Shown here piece by piece: positions 57,201 through 61,878 of a DNA stretch of 64,000 nt. Below the pieces are notes generated by a model. The model was not told the DNA's origin. It saw only the letters and a list, made by a program, of their open reading frames with translations, and did no database searches. A program made the position numbers and the translations under genes. Position 1 is the stretch's first letter, and the number at the start of each line of letters is the position of its first letter. Origin of the DNA: Girardinichthys multiradiatus (Eukaryota; Chordata; Actinopteri; Cyprinodontiformes; Goodeidae); the NCBI RefSeq assembly GCF_021462225.1, contig NC_061795.1, positions 51,473,380 through 51,537,379 on the forward strand. The letters run 5' to 3'.

Positions 57201-60200
57201 ATTTATTTGTATAGTACATTCAGACAGGATGTCACAAAGTACTTCACAACAGAATAAAACGCTATACAGTACAGAATATAAACAGTACAATCATAAATGC
57301 ATATCATAAGCTCAAGCCTAACTGAAAGTTTCATGAAATAAAAATGTTTTTAGCTGCTTTTTAAAATCATCCAAGGAGTCCAAACTTGATAAGAAAGTTG
57401 GCAGTGCATTCCACAGCCTGGGTGCAACAGCTTGGAAAGAGCGGTCCCCTCGAGTTCTGAAACGGGTGGGGAATCATTAAAAGATTTAGATTTGATGACC
57501 TTAAACTGCAACGAGTTATATGCTTGTATCAAATCAGAGATATATAAAGGAGCCTCACCATGTAAAGCTCTGAAAGTTAAAACTAGAATTTTAAAATGAA
57601 ATCTCAATCTAATAGGCAGCCAGTGCAGCAACTTTAAAACAGGCGTTATATGGGTTCTTCTGTTTAAGCGAGTTAGTAATCTCACAGCAGAGTTTTGGAC
57701 GACCTGAAGACGGGCAAACCCCTTCTGATTAAAACAAGTAAACAGACCGTTAGAATAATCCAATCGTGTAGAGACAAAAGCATGTATTATTATCTCTAGT
57801 TCAATCAGAGAAACTATAGGTCTAAGTTTCGAGATGTTTCTTAATTGGAAAAAGCAGGTCTTTACAATTTGTTTTAAGTGATGCTCAGAATAGGTCCCTG
57901 CACGGAGCCTTGGGGAACTCCACATAGCAGTTCAGTAGATTCTGACATAATTTTCTTTGCAAACACACTAAACGTCCAACCAGATATGTTGAATGAGAAC
58001 CACTTCAGAACAGACCCAGACATCCCTACCCATCCCTCAGTCTGTTTATCAGGATATCATGATTAACTGTGTCAAAAGCTGAGGAGAGGTCTAACAAGAT
58101 CAAGACTGTGTTTACTGGAATCTGCTGACAACATAATGCCACTGGTAACTCTAAGTAGTGCTGTTTCAGTCGAATGCATTTTACGAAAACCAGATTGGAA
58201 ACGGTCATAGATGTTGTTTGTTTCCAGTAGGCTGTAGGTTGGACAGCAACTGGCTTCTCAATAAGCTTTGACATGAAAGGAAGTTTAGAAATGGGCTTAT
58301 AATTTTTTTTTTGTGTTGGATCCAAATGAGGTATTTTTAAGCTTTGGTTTTCCTGAGGTGCTTTTTGTAAGTAATACAAAGTATTCAGGCGAGGAAGTAA
58401 AGCACATTAATGGTGGTGGGAAGAGTTTCCCATAACTTTTCCAATTATCAAAAAGTGTTCCATAGACTCTTTGATTTGGAGCAGATCTTTTCTTTCTGAT
58501 CTCGGTGGAGGTGGACGCTTTTTCTCTGTCTCCCACACCCTCCCATATCTGCCCTGCTTCAGCTCTGTGTCTTGTCTTCTTTTTGGAGCCTCTTTTTGCA
58601 TATCTTCCAAATGATTAGTTATGGATTTGGTCAGTTGGTCTCTCAATGCAATTGATCAAATTTTCTCGACGAGAAGACATGCTGGAGGGGACCCTCTTGT
58701 CCAGACGGAACGTTTTTCTCTGGATACACGATGAACTCCTGGCAGAAGTGGAGGATTGTGTGTTTGTCGATAATGTCAGTCTAGGATGTGGAAGATGTGT
58801 ATATAATTGTATGTTTGATATCAGGATTTCTGCTTTTTGGAGTCAGCGGTTACCTGGCATATCGAGAAATTTGGAGAATGTCAGCAGCTGTTCTGGCCAT
58901 TGTGAGGCTGCCTGGCATGTATGATGGGATCTTCAGAGCGATCAACACTCAGACTGAGATGTTACGTGAGCTGAATCGCAGACTGGATGTGATCCTTAGG
59001 ATCGCAGGCAGGTTGCGGTTCCTGGACTCAGGGGTGAAATGGGATAAATCTTGGAGAAAGTTGTTCGCTTGGATCTGGCAGAAAGACCAGGAATTTGGCT
59101 GTTTGGATTCACCTTTGAGAAGAACCAGTGAGACTCTCAAGGCTGACGGGAAATTAAGAGTCAGCCTAACCCAAATAATTATTGTGGCCGGTTGATGAAC
59201 CTTCCAACGTACCATCAAGGACAATGGCCTCTGTGACAGTGCTTCATGGACTTACTGCACACACACACATGATCAAGATAAACATATGCACCCCTCACAC
59301 CACCTTCACCGTTCCCGGCATGATGTTGTTTTGTCAACTTGTTGCTTCTTTGTTCTGAGGTTTTTTACAATCTCAAACTGTATCCTGTTAAGGATAAAGT
59401 GTGAAATATGATTTATTTCCCTCTACTTTCCTAATGTGGTCTCTTTTCTCATCTAACAAGGGCAGCGCCTGTGAGTGGGCAGCAAAGTCTCGGTGACCCG
59501 TCCCCCCTTTGTCTTGTGTCATGATGTATGTTTGGATGGGTTGTACTGGACTTCTAATGTCCCTCGGGGATCAATAAAGTATCTTTGAATTGAATTGAAT
59601 TGAATGAAAGGTAATAAATCATAGCAGCAAAATATGCAATTGTTAGACATTATGGCTGATATGATAACATAGAACACAAAAGTGAGTTTCAATCGACTCA
59701 ATAGCAGAAAGGCAGCGGCCAGGTCAAGCACAGGCGTCATCTTGCTCATTCCTGAGCGTGTAGAAGATGACCAGCAGCTCCCGTGGAAGGTTGGACTTCT
59801 TGAGTTGCCTCAGGAAGTTCAGTCTCTGCTGGACCATTTTCGGAACATTGTCTATGTGTGAAGACTATCACGGGTTTTGAGAAATGGTGGTTCCTAGGAA
59901 CCGGAAGAGGTCCACAGCAGACACAGTGTTGCTGAGGATGGTTTTTGTGTGTGCTGGCAGGCACCTGTACCGCCTGCCAGATGTTAGTAGATGGAGAAGT
60001 CCTTTTGCTGGGTGAGAGTGGTCCTTACTGATGCTGCGTGTTTTATGCAAACACTGGCTGCGGTAAATGTCCTGGATGGGGGGGCGACTGCTGCCAGGGA
60101 TGACCTAATGTGCTGTCTGTATTTGGGAACTTCATTGGAGAGATTTGCTCTGTTAAAAATCCCCAAGAACAATGATGAGAGAGTCTGGATGTTGTTTCTC

Positions 60201-61878
60201 CACGTCTGTCATCAGCTCAGCCTGAAGTGGAGCTTTGAGGAGGTATGTAAGAACCAACCAGTACAGATGAGGAGAACTCTCTCGGTGAATAAAACGATTT
60301 AACGTTTATGAGAAATGACTCCAGGTCAGGAGTATACGTGTTTTTCAATAGTTTGATGTCTTCGTTTACATAAAAGCACAATAAGTCTGCATTGTGGTCC
60401 GCTTTGAACATCTGAAAGTCCGGTATCAGGTGTGTACAGTCCATGGTGTTGTCACTCAGCCAGGTTTCGGTGAAGCAGAGGACAGCATATCCGTGTAGGT
60501 CTGAGTTTTTACAGGTGAGGAGAAGCAGTTCGTCCGTCTTGCTGGCCGGTGAACCCACATTTGCCAGGTGGATTGATGGTTGGGGTGGGCATAGTCCTCG
60601 CTGTCGGAGCTTCATGAACACACCTGCTCGGTTCCCTCTCCGCTGTCTCCAGCAGTTTAGCCAATAGAGAGCTGCCGCTCCACTGGCCAGGATCTCCGTG
60701 AAGCTGGCATCAATGAATGATGGTAAAAATATGCCAGGAGAAGACTGTATGGTGTTTAGAAATTCCTCTCTGCTGAAAGAGACCACTGAATGGTGACTGA
60801 AAGCACCACAAGACACGCAAAAAAACGAGAGAGCAAAGCTCGGCCATCAGCAGCACCATCTCATCAGAGATTGATTAACCTCTCTTTCTGGGACAGAAAA
60901 TGCAGAGTTTACCTGAATTCAGGGTTAGATTACTCAGAGTTCATTTCCATCACATTCAAACTAACTGGTTTTCAGGGTCTTTAGGTGGAATCTCCTCGTG
61001 TCGATGGTTGAGCCTTGTGAAGGATCTCATTTGTTAAATATTTTGTGTGGTTTTTGCTTTTGTACGTAGTTCATTATCATGCTCAGGTTCTTTTCTTTAA
61101 TATTTGACCTTTTTAGAATCAGGTTTCTCCTGTAGTCTTTAGCTCTTCTTTCAGTAGATCTTTTGGTGCCCAGTTTAGTTTGTCATCTATTGAATTCATT
61201 GTGTTCATACAAGTCATTTTCTCTCAGTAACCTCAGGGCATGTTTCCTCATAGCTGCAACATATTTTGTTGATCTGGGTTTCTGGGTTTTTTCTGACACA
61301 AACGGACTGAACTGCTGAGAAGGCTGATTGCTAGATCAGGTGTGTCTAATCAACAGAATATGATGCAGCAGAGGCCAGGAACGGTCCATTCCTGTAGTTT
61401 GAAAGGCAGAGACACCGAGGACAAAAACAAGAGATCAAAATGAATGCTTTAAACGTAAGTTAGCAGAGCAACAACCCGACTTAATACTGAATCTCACTGA
61501 CAAGAGTTGAGCAACCACTACTAATTGAGATGTTTTCACCTGTTTGTAACTTTATTTTAACTTTATTGAAAGTATTTTCAGATTTTCATTGATTCAACAG
61601 TGAGAGAGAGCCTTTGAGCAAGCGTTGAGAGCTGAAATAAAGAATTAATTATATTGGAAAAGTAGTAATTGAAAATAAATGTAAAGATACTCACAGACAC
61701 CATCAGTTTTATCTGCAGTGCGAGTCCAAGCCACCTGCTGGGTCTCCATAATGACCTGAACCGTGAGCCGCTCCACCCTCTGCCGAAACACAGTCATGAC
61801 CACGCCCATCTCCAAGTCCCGTTTGATCAGGATCTTCTTGTACTCGGTCATCTCGCCCTGTGACCCTGAGCGAGCCAT
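15225..61878 (-). CDS. plcg2: PLCG2, phospholipase C gamma 2 (complete, 32 coding exons)
   Basis: Phosphatidylinositol-4,5-bisphosphate phosphodiesterase, recruited to tyrosine-kinase signalling complexes at the plasma membrane; it yields IP3 and diacylglycerol, chiefly in haematopoietic cells. The 32 exons listed below join in phase to 1245 codons plus TGA (human protein 1265 aa). Module order is PH (about 20-130), EF hands (about 150-290), X box (about 310-452), split PH first half (about 470-515), nSH2 (522-632), cSH2 (637-740), SH3 (763-820), split PH second half (about 830-910), Y box (about 915-1045), C2 (about 1055-1165) and tail to 1245. Catalytic His325 and His369 and both FLVR/FLIR arginines (555, 663) are present. 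PLCG2 is preferred over PLCG1 because the start ([22 protein letters not shown]), the LYSS/FLYDTH tail and the NSKFYS end match PLCG2. An AG directly upstream of the ATG suggests a separate 5' UTR exon. The introns hold most of the mobile DNA in the window. Confidence 0.95.
15311..15343. other. perfect 14-bp hairpin beside the last PLCG2 acceptor
   Basis: CTGTGAATCATCTG, loop TCCAT, CAGATGATTCACAG. In the PLCG2 pre-mRNA it lies 44-76 nt upstream of exon 32, just upstream of a CTAAC branch-point candidate near 15290. Confidence 0.85.
15851..21710. repeat. 5.9-kb GC-rich minisatellite, 17-bp units with 14-bp variants
   Basis: The core unit is CTG(C/G)AGGAGGACA(C/A)GG(G/A), 17 bp. Shorter 14-bp units lack one GGA; roughly 350 units in all. 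Variants recur in higher-order blocks: a 195-bp block is repeated near 18180-18570 (marked by cacgagctg at 18226 and 18421), and a 119-bp (7 x 17) period occurs near 21384, 21503 and 21622 (marked by cactgtctg). Because 17 is not a multiple of 3 and the minus-strand units lack stops, three minus-strand frames stay open for 4-5.5 kb; these are not genes. The array fills most of PLCG2 intron 31. Confidence 0.97.
21711..22320. other. plcg2: unique part of PLCG2 intron 31, nothing recognised
   Basis: AT-rich non-coding sequence between the minisatellite and exon 31. No additional exon or mobile element is evident. Confidence 0.5.
22321..22472 (-). CDS. plcg2: PLCG2 exon 31 (residues 1182-1231), C-terminal tail
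   Basis: [17 protein letters not shown] and [12 protein letters not shown]. Tyr1188 and Tyr1207 match the human tail tyrosines 1197 and 1217 by context. gtacag donor in phase 2. Confidence 0.92.
22544..22632 (-). CDS. plcg2: PLCG2 exon 30 (residues 1152-1181), C2 end
   Basis: [20 protein letters not shown] closes the C2 fold. gtgagt donor. Confidence 0.94.
23068..23235 (-). CDS. plcg2: PLCG2 exon 29 (residues 1096-1151), C2 domain
   Basis: [20 protein letters not shown] and [20 protein letters not shown], including the Ca2+-loop acidic residues. Confidence 0.95.
23318..23426 (-). CDS. plcg2: PLCG2 exon 28 (residues 1060-1095), C2 domain
   Basis: [20 protein letters not shown] and [13 protein letters not shown], first C2 strands and loop. 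Confidence 0.94.
23506..23645 (-). CDS. plcg2: PLCG2 exon 27 (residues 1013-1059), Y box end
   Basis: [20 protein letters not shown], then the linker into C2. The acceptor is the ctag just before ATAAATAC. Confidence 0.95.
23800..23965 (+). repeat. tRNA-derived SINE in PLCG2 intron 26
   Basis: A-box-like TGGCCTAGTGG and a B-box-like GGTTTCAATCC, then 'gaccctgagcaagaccc', a body, and an 'aataaagtctaaattattatta' tail. Antisense to PLCG2. A related copy in the opposite orientation lies at 49965-50170. Confidence 0.75.
23966..24684. other. plcg2: rest of PLCG2 intron 26, no gene seen
   Basis: No repeat family or exon is recognised. Short open frames on both strands have no protein-like features. 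Confidence 0.45.
24685..24888 (-). CDS. plcg2: PLCG2 exon 26 (residues 945-1012), Y box core
   Basis: [30 protein letters not shown] and [12 protein letters not shown], the strictly conserved Y-box core. Confidence 0.95.
25039..26308 (+). mobile_element. DD36E Tc1/mariner (Incomer-like) transposon, copy 2
   Basis: Flanked by TA at 25037-25038 and 26309-26310. It is exactly 1270 bp, like copy 1 at 5758-7027, but inverted relative to it. The inverted terminal repeats are recognisable with a few substitutions (left end CAAGGGTTGGAGAATG). It lies antisense in PLCG2 intron 25. Its transposase gene is inactivated. Confidence 0.95.
25225..26256 (+). pseudogene. DD36E transposase pseudogene with three in-frame stops
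   Basis: Aligns codon for codon with the 343-codon transposase of copy 1, without indels. Stops replace Trp133 (TGA at 25621-25623), Trp256 (TGA at 25990-25992) and Arg329 (CGA to TGA at 26209-26211). All three are G-to-A or C-to-T transitions. Asp152, Asp243 and Glu280 codons survive, and the basic hinge reads GRKRKL here, closer to a GRPR-like/NLS consensus than GCKRKL of copy 1. Confidence 0.93.
26311..27789. other. plcg2: PLCG2 intron 25, nothing recognised
   Basis: AT-rich unique-looking sequence with no exon, RNA gene or mobile element that I can identify. Confidence 0.45.
27790..28700. mobile_element. decayed Tc1-like remnants
   Basis: Terminus-like 'agtattcacacctcttggac' at about 27812 and the stretch 28419-28700 resemble parts of the Tc1-like element at 54918-56494 ('aaatctgaaaagtgtggtgt' against its 'aaaactgaaaagtgcggtgt'). 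No transposase frame remains. Confidence 0.5.
27978..28022. other. perfect 16-bp inverted repeat with 13-nt loop
   Basis: AGGCGAGTCCATCAGC (27978-27993) and its exact complement (28007-28022). GC-rich, in an otherwise AT-rich stretch of PLCG2 intron 25. Confidence 0.85.
28983..29085 (-). CDS. plcg2: PLCG2 exon 25 (residues 911-944), Y box start
   Basis: A charged helix ([14 protein letters not shown]) then [17 protein letters not shown], the entry of the catalytic Y half. Acceptor attcag, donor gtaaat. Confidence 0.9.
29700..30260. other. plcg2: AT-rich stretch of PLCG2 intron 24
   Basis: Long T/A runs and ATTTATT motifs without coding potential. No named element recognised. Confidence 0.6.
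30320..30740. mobile_element. foldback/MITE-like inverted-repeat element
   Basis: Two arms of 78 bp, 30381-30458 and 30645-30722, are inverted copies of each other with about five mismatches (CTTCTCTCCTATTGGCTGAG on one strand, its complement on the other). A second outer block (aagaaatgtaaat near 30320, atttacatttctt ending 30740) also pairs, with a 45-bp stretch unique to the left arm. No coding capacity and no clear target duplication. Confidence 0.75.
31077..31249 (-). CDS. plcg2: PLCG2 exon 24 (residues 853-910), split PH end
   Basis: [35 protein letters not shown] and [10 protein letters not shown], the C-terminal strand and helix of the split PH. Confidence 0.94.
31600..32560 (-). mobile_element. 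LINE fragment (family A, L2-like), reverse transcriptase core
   Basis: The minus strand encodes [19 protein letters not shown], then after a frameshift [33 protein letters not shown] and [11 protein letters not shown] motifs of a jockey-superfamily LINE. Both ends are truncated. It sits in PLCG2 intron 23, sense orientation. A second copy is at 57192-58385. Confidence 0.85.
33085..33272 (+). repeat. teleost dispersed repeat, left part
   Basis: (ATTCA)n followed by 'gtttatttatatagcgccaattcacaacacatgtcgtctcaagacactttacaaa'-type sequence, a common fish non-autonomous repeat start. It is abutted by the 3' end of a family B LINE. Confidence 0.55.
33273..34252 (-). mobile_element. LINE fragment (family B, RTE-like), 3' half
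   Basis: The minus strand encodes [60 protein letters not shown] and [20 protein letters not shown], the RT palm of a fish RTE-type LINE. A 3' part ends in a 'gtcttccgctctatccagg' tail (plus-strand reading). 5'-truncated and decayed; it contains a run of 16 G at 33385-33400. Clade assignment is by pattern only. Confidence 0.8.
34255..34880. other. plcg2: PLCG2 intron 23, unassigned sequence
   Basis: Short open frames on both strands without recognisable domains. Possibly a decayed transposon, but I cannot assign it. Confidence 0.4.
34881..34953 (-). CDS. plcg2: PLCG2 exon 23 (residues 829-852)
   Basis: [20 protein letters not shown], start of the second half of the split PH. Acceptor aacacag, donor gtaagt. 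Confidence 0.92.
35048..35144 (-). CDS. plcg2: PLCG2 exon 22 (residues 796-828), SH3 end
   Basis: [20 protein letters not shown] completes the SH3 with its WW and PxNYV ligand-binding residues. Confidence 0.95.
35290..37090 (-). mobile_element. LINE (family C), linker, RT and 3' end
   Basis: From 37082 downward the minus strand encodes an endonuclease-RT linker ([27 protein letters not shown]), then RT pieces ([48 protein letters not shown]). The C-terminal region follows ([13 protein letters not shown]) with a 3' end reading 'ttggccattaaagtttattctgattctt'. Several frameshifts. It is in PLCG2 intron 21, sense orientation, and starts 150 bp from exon 22. Confidence 0.8.
37190..37760 (+). repeat. 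teleost dispersed repeat, right part
   Basis: Typical blocks such as 'gaggaaaaactcccttttaacaggaagaaacctccagcagaaccag', 'gagcggccatctgcc' and 'gggttaaacactaaaagacagggcc'. It belongs to the same family as 33085-33272, but exons 22 and 23 lie between them, so the two are separate insertions. Confidence 0.6.
37761..39188. other. plcg2: rest of PLCG2 intron 21
   Basis: AT-rich. The stretch near 38890-39010 resembles a common fish interspersed repeat ('catgtagaccataatattgacataacagaaca'), but its class is unclear. No exon seen. Confidence 0.45.
39189..39298 (-). CDS. plcg2: PLCG2 exon 21 (residues 760-795), SH3 first part
   Basis: [20 protein letters not shown] and [10 protein letters not shown]: the SH3 ALYxY motif and acidic RT loop. 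Confidence 0.95.
39380..39445 (-). CDS. plcg2: PLCG2 exon 20 (residues 738-759), regulatory tyrosine linker
   Basis: Short cSH2-SH3 linker with two tyrosines, [16 protein letters not shown] (Tyr745 and Tyr749). They correspond in position to the activating Tyr753/Tyr759 of human PLCG2, but lie 4 rather than 6 residues apart. Confidence 0.93.
39543..39723 (-). CDS. plcg2: PLCG2 exon 19 (residues 677-737), end of cSH2
   Basis: [38 protein letters not shown] and [15 protein letters not shown]. Confidence 0.95.
39870..42215 (+). mobile_element. LINE (family C), endonuclease part, split by another LINE
   Basis: The plus strand at 39930-40339 encodes an APE-type endonuclease start ([18 protein letters not shown], then [18 protein letters not shown] and ending PREF). 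The frame resumes at 41751 as [20 protein letters not shown] and continues to a linker region ending near 42215 ([11 protein letters not shown]). The interruption is the family B LINE at 40340-41750. In PLCG2 intron 18, antisense. It has several stops and is inactive. Confidence 0.8.
40340..41750 (-). mobile_element. internally deleted LINE (family B), inserted with 12-bp target duplication
   Basis: Bounded by the direct repeat CCCAGAGAGTTC at 40328-40339 and 41751-41762. The minus strand encodes a 5' region, the endonuclease ([55 protein letters not shown]) and [20 protein letters not shown]. It then jumps directly from [13 protein letters not shown] to the ORF C-terminal end ([28 protein letters not shown]). 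The whole reverse transcriptase is missing. The 3' end reads as a gacgacgagtacgag tail on the minus strand. Confidence 0.87.
42215..42545 (-). mobile_element. decayed LINE (family B-like) fragment
   Basis: Minus-strand scraps of the RT region ([12 protein letters not shown] and LLFVDD-like) and the plus-strand '3' end cttccgctgatctgagattgggtcgc' are very degenerate. The fragment ends about 15 bp from PLCG2 exon 18. Confidence 0.55.
42560..42682 (-). CDS. plcg2: PLCG2 exon 18 (residues 636-676), C-terminal SH2
   Basis: [20 protein letters not shown] and GAFLIRQRE (binding Arg663), then LDSYAITFR. cSH2 is the domain that holds or releases the autoinhibited state in PLC gamma. Confidence 0.95.
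42925..43085 (-). repeat. tRNA-derived SINE in PLCG2 intron 17
   Basis: On the minus strand 'gtggtgtagcagtaagcc' (A-box-like) and GGTTCAATTCC (B box) precede a body with 'ccccatctctctctgtcc'. Sense to PLCG2. Confidence 0.65.
43826..44990 (+). mobile_element. DNA transposon remnant, Harbinger/ISL2EU-like (tentative)
   Basis: The left part (43830-44470) carries 'cctaatacccacactacaccctacacccctc' and ends 'ggagaattgggacacattacacccc', similar to ends of fish PIF/Harbinger-type elements. At 44697-44820 the plus strand reads [15 protein letters not shown] and [15 protein letters not shown]. This resembles the N-terminal part of YqaJ-type proteins carried by ISL2EU elements, and stops thereafter. 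Confidence 0.4.
45589..45789 (-). CDS. plcg2: PLCG2 exon 17 (residues 569-635), end of nSH2
   Basis: [32 protein letters not shown] and [13 protein letters not shown]. The only donor keeping phase 2 for exon 18 is the weak GTTCGT after GAGCG. Confidence 0.88.
45888..46057 (-). CDS. plcg2: PLCG2 exon 16 (residues 513-568), N-terminal SH2
   Basis: Begins the nSH2 ([18 protein letters not shown]) and carries GTFLVRQS, whose Arg555 is the phosphotyrosine-binding FLVR arginine. The gtacc donor splits the Trp codon. Confidence 0.94.
46482..46568 (-). CDS. plcg2: PLCG2 exon 15 (residues 484-512)
   Basis: [20 protein letters not shown] followed by an acidic EEEEED run; first half of the split PH domain. 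Confidence 0.93.
47090..47120. other. perfect 13-bp hairpin, 5-nt loop
   Basis: CATGAATTAGTGC, loop TTGAT, GCACTAATTCATG, in PLCG2 intron 14. No adjacent element recognised. Confidence 0.85.
47490..47585 (-). CDS. plcg2: PLCG2 exon 14 (residues 452-483)
   Basis: HKKLNVEGG followed by the start of the split PH domain ([11 protein letters not shown]). It matches the position of the human linker between X box and split PH. Confidence 0.92.
47667..47835 (-). CDS. plcg2: PLCG2 exon 13 (residues 395-451), end of X box
   Basis: [20 protein letters not shown] and [17 protein letters not shown], the C-terminal half of the X barrel. Confidence 0.94.
48017..48134 (-). CDS. plcg2: PLCG2 exon 12 (residues 356-394)
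   Basis: [20 protein letters not shown] with the second catalytic histidine (His369). The acidic loop is one residue shorter than in human. Confidence 0.95.
48236..48321 (-). CDS. plcg2: PLCG2 exon 11 (residues 327-355)
   Basis: [20 protein letters not shown] and RLGCRCVE of the X box. The gtgaat donor is the only one that joins exon 12 to read VELDCW. Confidence 0.92.
48510..48692. mobile_element. Tc1-like terminal fragment
   Basis: The stretch ends 'ggggtgtccaaacttttgactggtagtctgtatat', a well-known terminus of a fish Tc1-like family; the 'gcacatctccatgagcttcatgaggtggtcacctgacatgg'-type body precedes it. PLCG2 intron 10. Confidence 0.6.
48845..49190 (-). mobile_element. decayed LINE (family B) 3' fragment
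   Basis: Aligns by eye with the 33430-33790 copy: 'agcagctctactctgagattctcc', 'gcctggccaccctagggaggaag', 'ttctttcagtcatgg', 'actcctccacctcagg'. Highly diverged; it ends 78 bp from exon 10. Confidence 0.7.
49269..49387 (-). CDS. plcg2: PLCG2 exon 10 (residues 288-326), start of X box
   Basis: Contains [16 protein letters not shown] with the first catalytic histidine (His325). gtaagt donor inside the Thr codon. Confidence 0.95.
49535..49636 (-). CDS. plcg2: PLCG2 exon 9 (residues 254-287)
   Basis: 34 codons, [20 protein letters not shown], last EF-hand helix before the catalytic barrel. Confidence 0.93.
49862..49901. other. perfect 16-bp inverted repeat, 8-nt loop
   Basis: AACTATTATTTGGCTA (49862-49877) and its exact complement (49886-49901), in PLCG2 intron 8 just left of a SINE. 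Confidence 0.85.
49965..50170 (-). repeat. tRNA-derived SINE in PLCG2 intron 8
   Basis: Reverse orientation of the family at 23800-23965: on the minus strand a head 'ggcctaatggttagagagg', then 'gtccctgagcaagacc' and a tail near 'ccattgtgagatc'. Confidence 0.7.
50491..50563 (-). CDS. plcg2: PLCG2 exon 8 (residues 229-253)
   Basis: Encodes [20 protein letters not shown], the conserved EF-hand/linker motif of PLC gamma. Confidence 0.93.
50646..50689 (-). CDS. plcg2: PLCG2 exon 7 (residues 215-228)
   Basis: 44-bp exon [14 protein letters not shown], ending in a split Gly codon before a gtgagg donor. Confidence 0.88.
50783..50863 (-). CDS. plcg2: PLCG2 exon 6 (residues 188-214)
   Basis: 27 codons in phase 0; EF-hand helix [19 protein letters not shown]. 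Confidence 0.92.
51044..51128 (-). CDS. plcg2: PLCG2 exon 5 (residues 159-187)
   Basis: [19 protein letters not shown]-hand segment. Acceptor ttgcag, donor gttcat. Confidence 0.9.
52031..52078 (-). CDS. plcg2: PLCG2 exon 4 (residues 143-158)
   Basis: 48-bp exon ([15 protein letters not shown]) opening the EF-hand region. Found only because the flanking phases and the family motif require it. Confidence 0.9.
52160..52253 (-). CDS. plcg2: PLCG2 exon 3 (residues 112-142)
   Basis: tttccag acceptor, gtagag donor. C-terminal helix of the PH domain ([16 protein letters not shown]) and linker (APTPVLIES). Confidence 0.9.
52510..52700. repeat. interspersed repeat of unclear class
   Basis: 'catcctggtcctcagggcacagtg...gtttccctgcttcaacgcattggattcaaa' is a recurrent fish intronic repeat pattern. 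No termini or coding part define its class. PLCG2 intron 2. Confidence 0.4.
52913..53062 (-). CDS. plcg2: PLCG2 exon 2 (residues 62-111)
   Basis: Follows an 8.6-kb intron with a gtttcag acceptor and ends at gtgaag. It continues the PH domain: [18 protein letters not shown] and [17 protein letters not shown]. Confidence 0.93.
54105..54480 (+). mobile_element. short retroposon with YY1-like start and polyA-signal tail
   Basis: Opens near 'taccaagatggcggcggggg', which contains CAAGATGGCGGC (54124-54135), a YY1-type site typical of LINE 5' ends. It ends 'gacataatgacaataaagaatcttaaatcttaaag'. It interrupts the piggyBac frame between the AESGQTTF and RDTRPGRR blocks. A 115-codon plus-strand frame ([20 protein letters not shown]...) is open across it but has no known domain. 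Confidence 0.6.
54918..56494 (+). mobile_element. Tc1-like transposon with dead transposase
   Basis: Inverted ends: CAGTGGCTTGTAAAAGTATT at the left; the right end, read as its complement, begins CAGTTGCTTGTAAAAGTATT. TA follows at 56495-56496 and a mutated CA precedes. Plus-strand transposase pieces include [56 protein letters not shown] and [15 protein letters not shown], with many stops. Inserted in the N-terminal coding part of the piggyBac gene. Confidence 0.88.
56685..56990 (+). repeat. GT microsatellite and TTAGGG-like repeat element
   Basis: A (GT)n-rich lead, then 'gtgaggaccgtttgttgtaacgtgaggacattttcatggtcccca', then interrupted 'ggttagggtt'-type units and 'aatcaatggaagtcaatgtgagtcaatg'. 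This matches a common fish interspersed repeat with telomere-like motifs, not a true telomere. Confidence 0.6.
57003..57188 (-). mobile_element. LINE (family C) 3'-end fragment
   Basis: Minus strand [35 protein letters not shown], then a 3' end 'ttggcaataaagctgattctgattctg'. Abuts a family A LINE. Confidence 0.8.
57192..58385 (-). mobile_element. LINE (family A, L2-like) with internal deletion
   Basis: The minus strand encodes [20 protein letters not shown] and [20 protein letters not shown]. It then passes to the C-terminal region ([60 protein letters not shown]), skipping the YADD-containing middle. It ends with an 'acaaataaattgtacttactta' tail. PLCG2 intron 1. Confidence 0.82.
58640..59600 (+). 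mobile_element. retroposon-like unit with (TTGAA)n tail
   Basis: The right end has 'gtccctcggggatcaataaagtatcttt' followed by three to four ATTGA units, a typical target-primed retroposon 3' end with a poly(A)-like signal. The unit contains two overlapping plus-strand frames (58646-58924 and 58788-59195). The left end is uncertain. Antisense in PLCG2 intron 1. Confidence 0.5.
58788..59195 (+). CDS. hypothetical 135-aa membrane-type frame in a retroposon
   Basis: I do not recognise the product. The frame begins [20 protein letters not shown], so residues 4-26 form one strong hydrophobic segment directly after a short acidic start. A likely amphipathic or coiled-coil helix follows ([20 protein letters not shown]), then a basic-aromatic stretch ([18 protein letters not shown]). 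The organisation resembles a small single-pass membrane protein, or the membrane-proximal end of a longer one whose upstream part lies in the overlapping frame. It may equally be chance in a decayed element. No splice sites were assigned. Confidence 0.3.
   Translation: MEDVYIIVCLISGFLLFGVSGYLAYREIWRMSAAVLAIVRLPGMYDGIFRAINTQTEMLRELNRRLDVILRIAGRLRFLDSGVKWDKSWRKLFAWIWQKDQEFGCLDSPLRRTSETLKADGKLRVSLTQIIIVAG
59745..60820 (-). mobile_element. LINE (family C), endonuclease and C-terminal parts, RT missing
   Basis: The left part (59745-59940) is the C-terminal ORF region ('ctgaggaagttc', 'gaaccggaagaggtccacagcagac' in plus reading). The right part (60217-60816) encodes an endonuclease segment on the minus strand: [33 protein letters not shown] and [12 protein letters not shown]. 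The reverse transcriptase between them is absent. Confidence 0.72.
60821..61694. other. plcg2: 3' part of PLCG2 intron 1 next to exon 1, nothing recognised
   Basis: AT-rich non-coding sequence with no exon and no mobile element that I can name. Confidence 0.45.
61695..61878 (-). CDS. plcg2: PLCG2 coding exon 1 (residues 1-61)
   Basis: Starts at ATG 61878-61876 and ends at gtgagt after 61 codons plus 1 nt. It carries the beginning of the N-terminal PH domain ([18 protein letters not shown]). An in-frame ATG 24 nt upstream exists, but the potential acceptors tatcccag and ctgcag lie between it and the chosen start, so the upstream codons are probably not in the mRNA. Confidence 0.9.

Noticed and set aside
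58407..58646. 79-codon minus-strand frame rich in Lys/Arg/Glu ([17 protein letters not shown]) as a host exon
   Set aside because: It borders LINE and retroposon units inside a PLCG2 intron, without supportable splice sites or start; probably element-derived.
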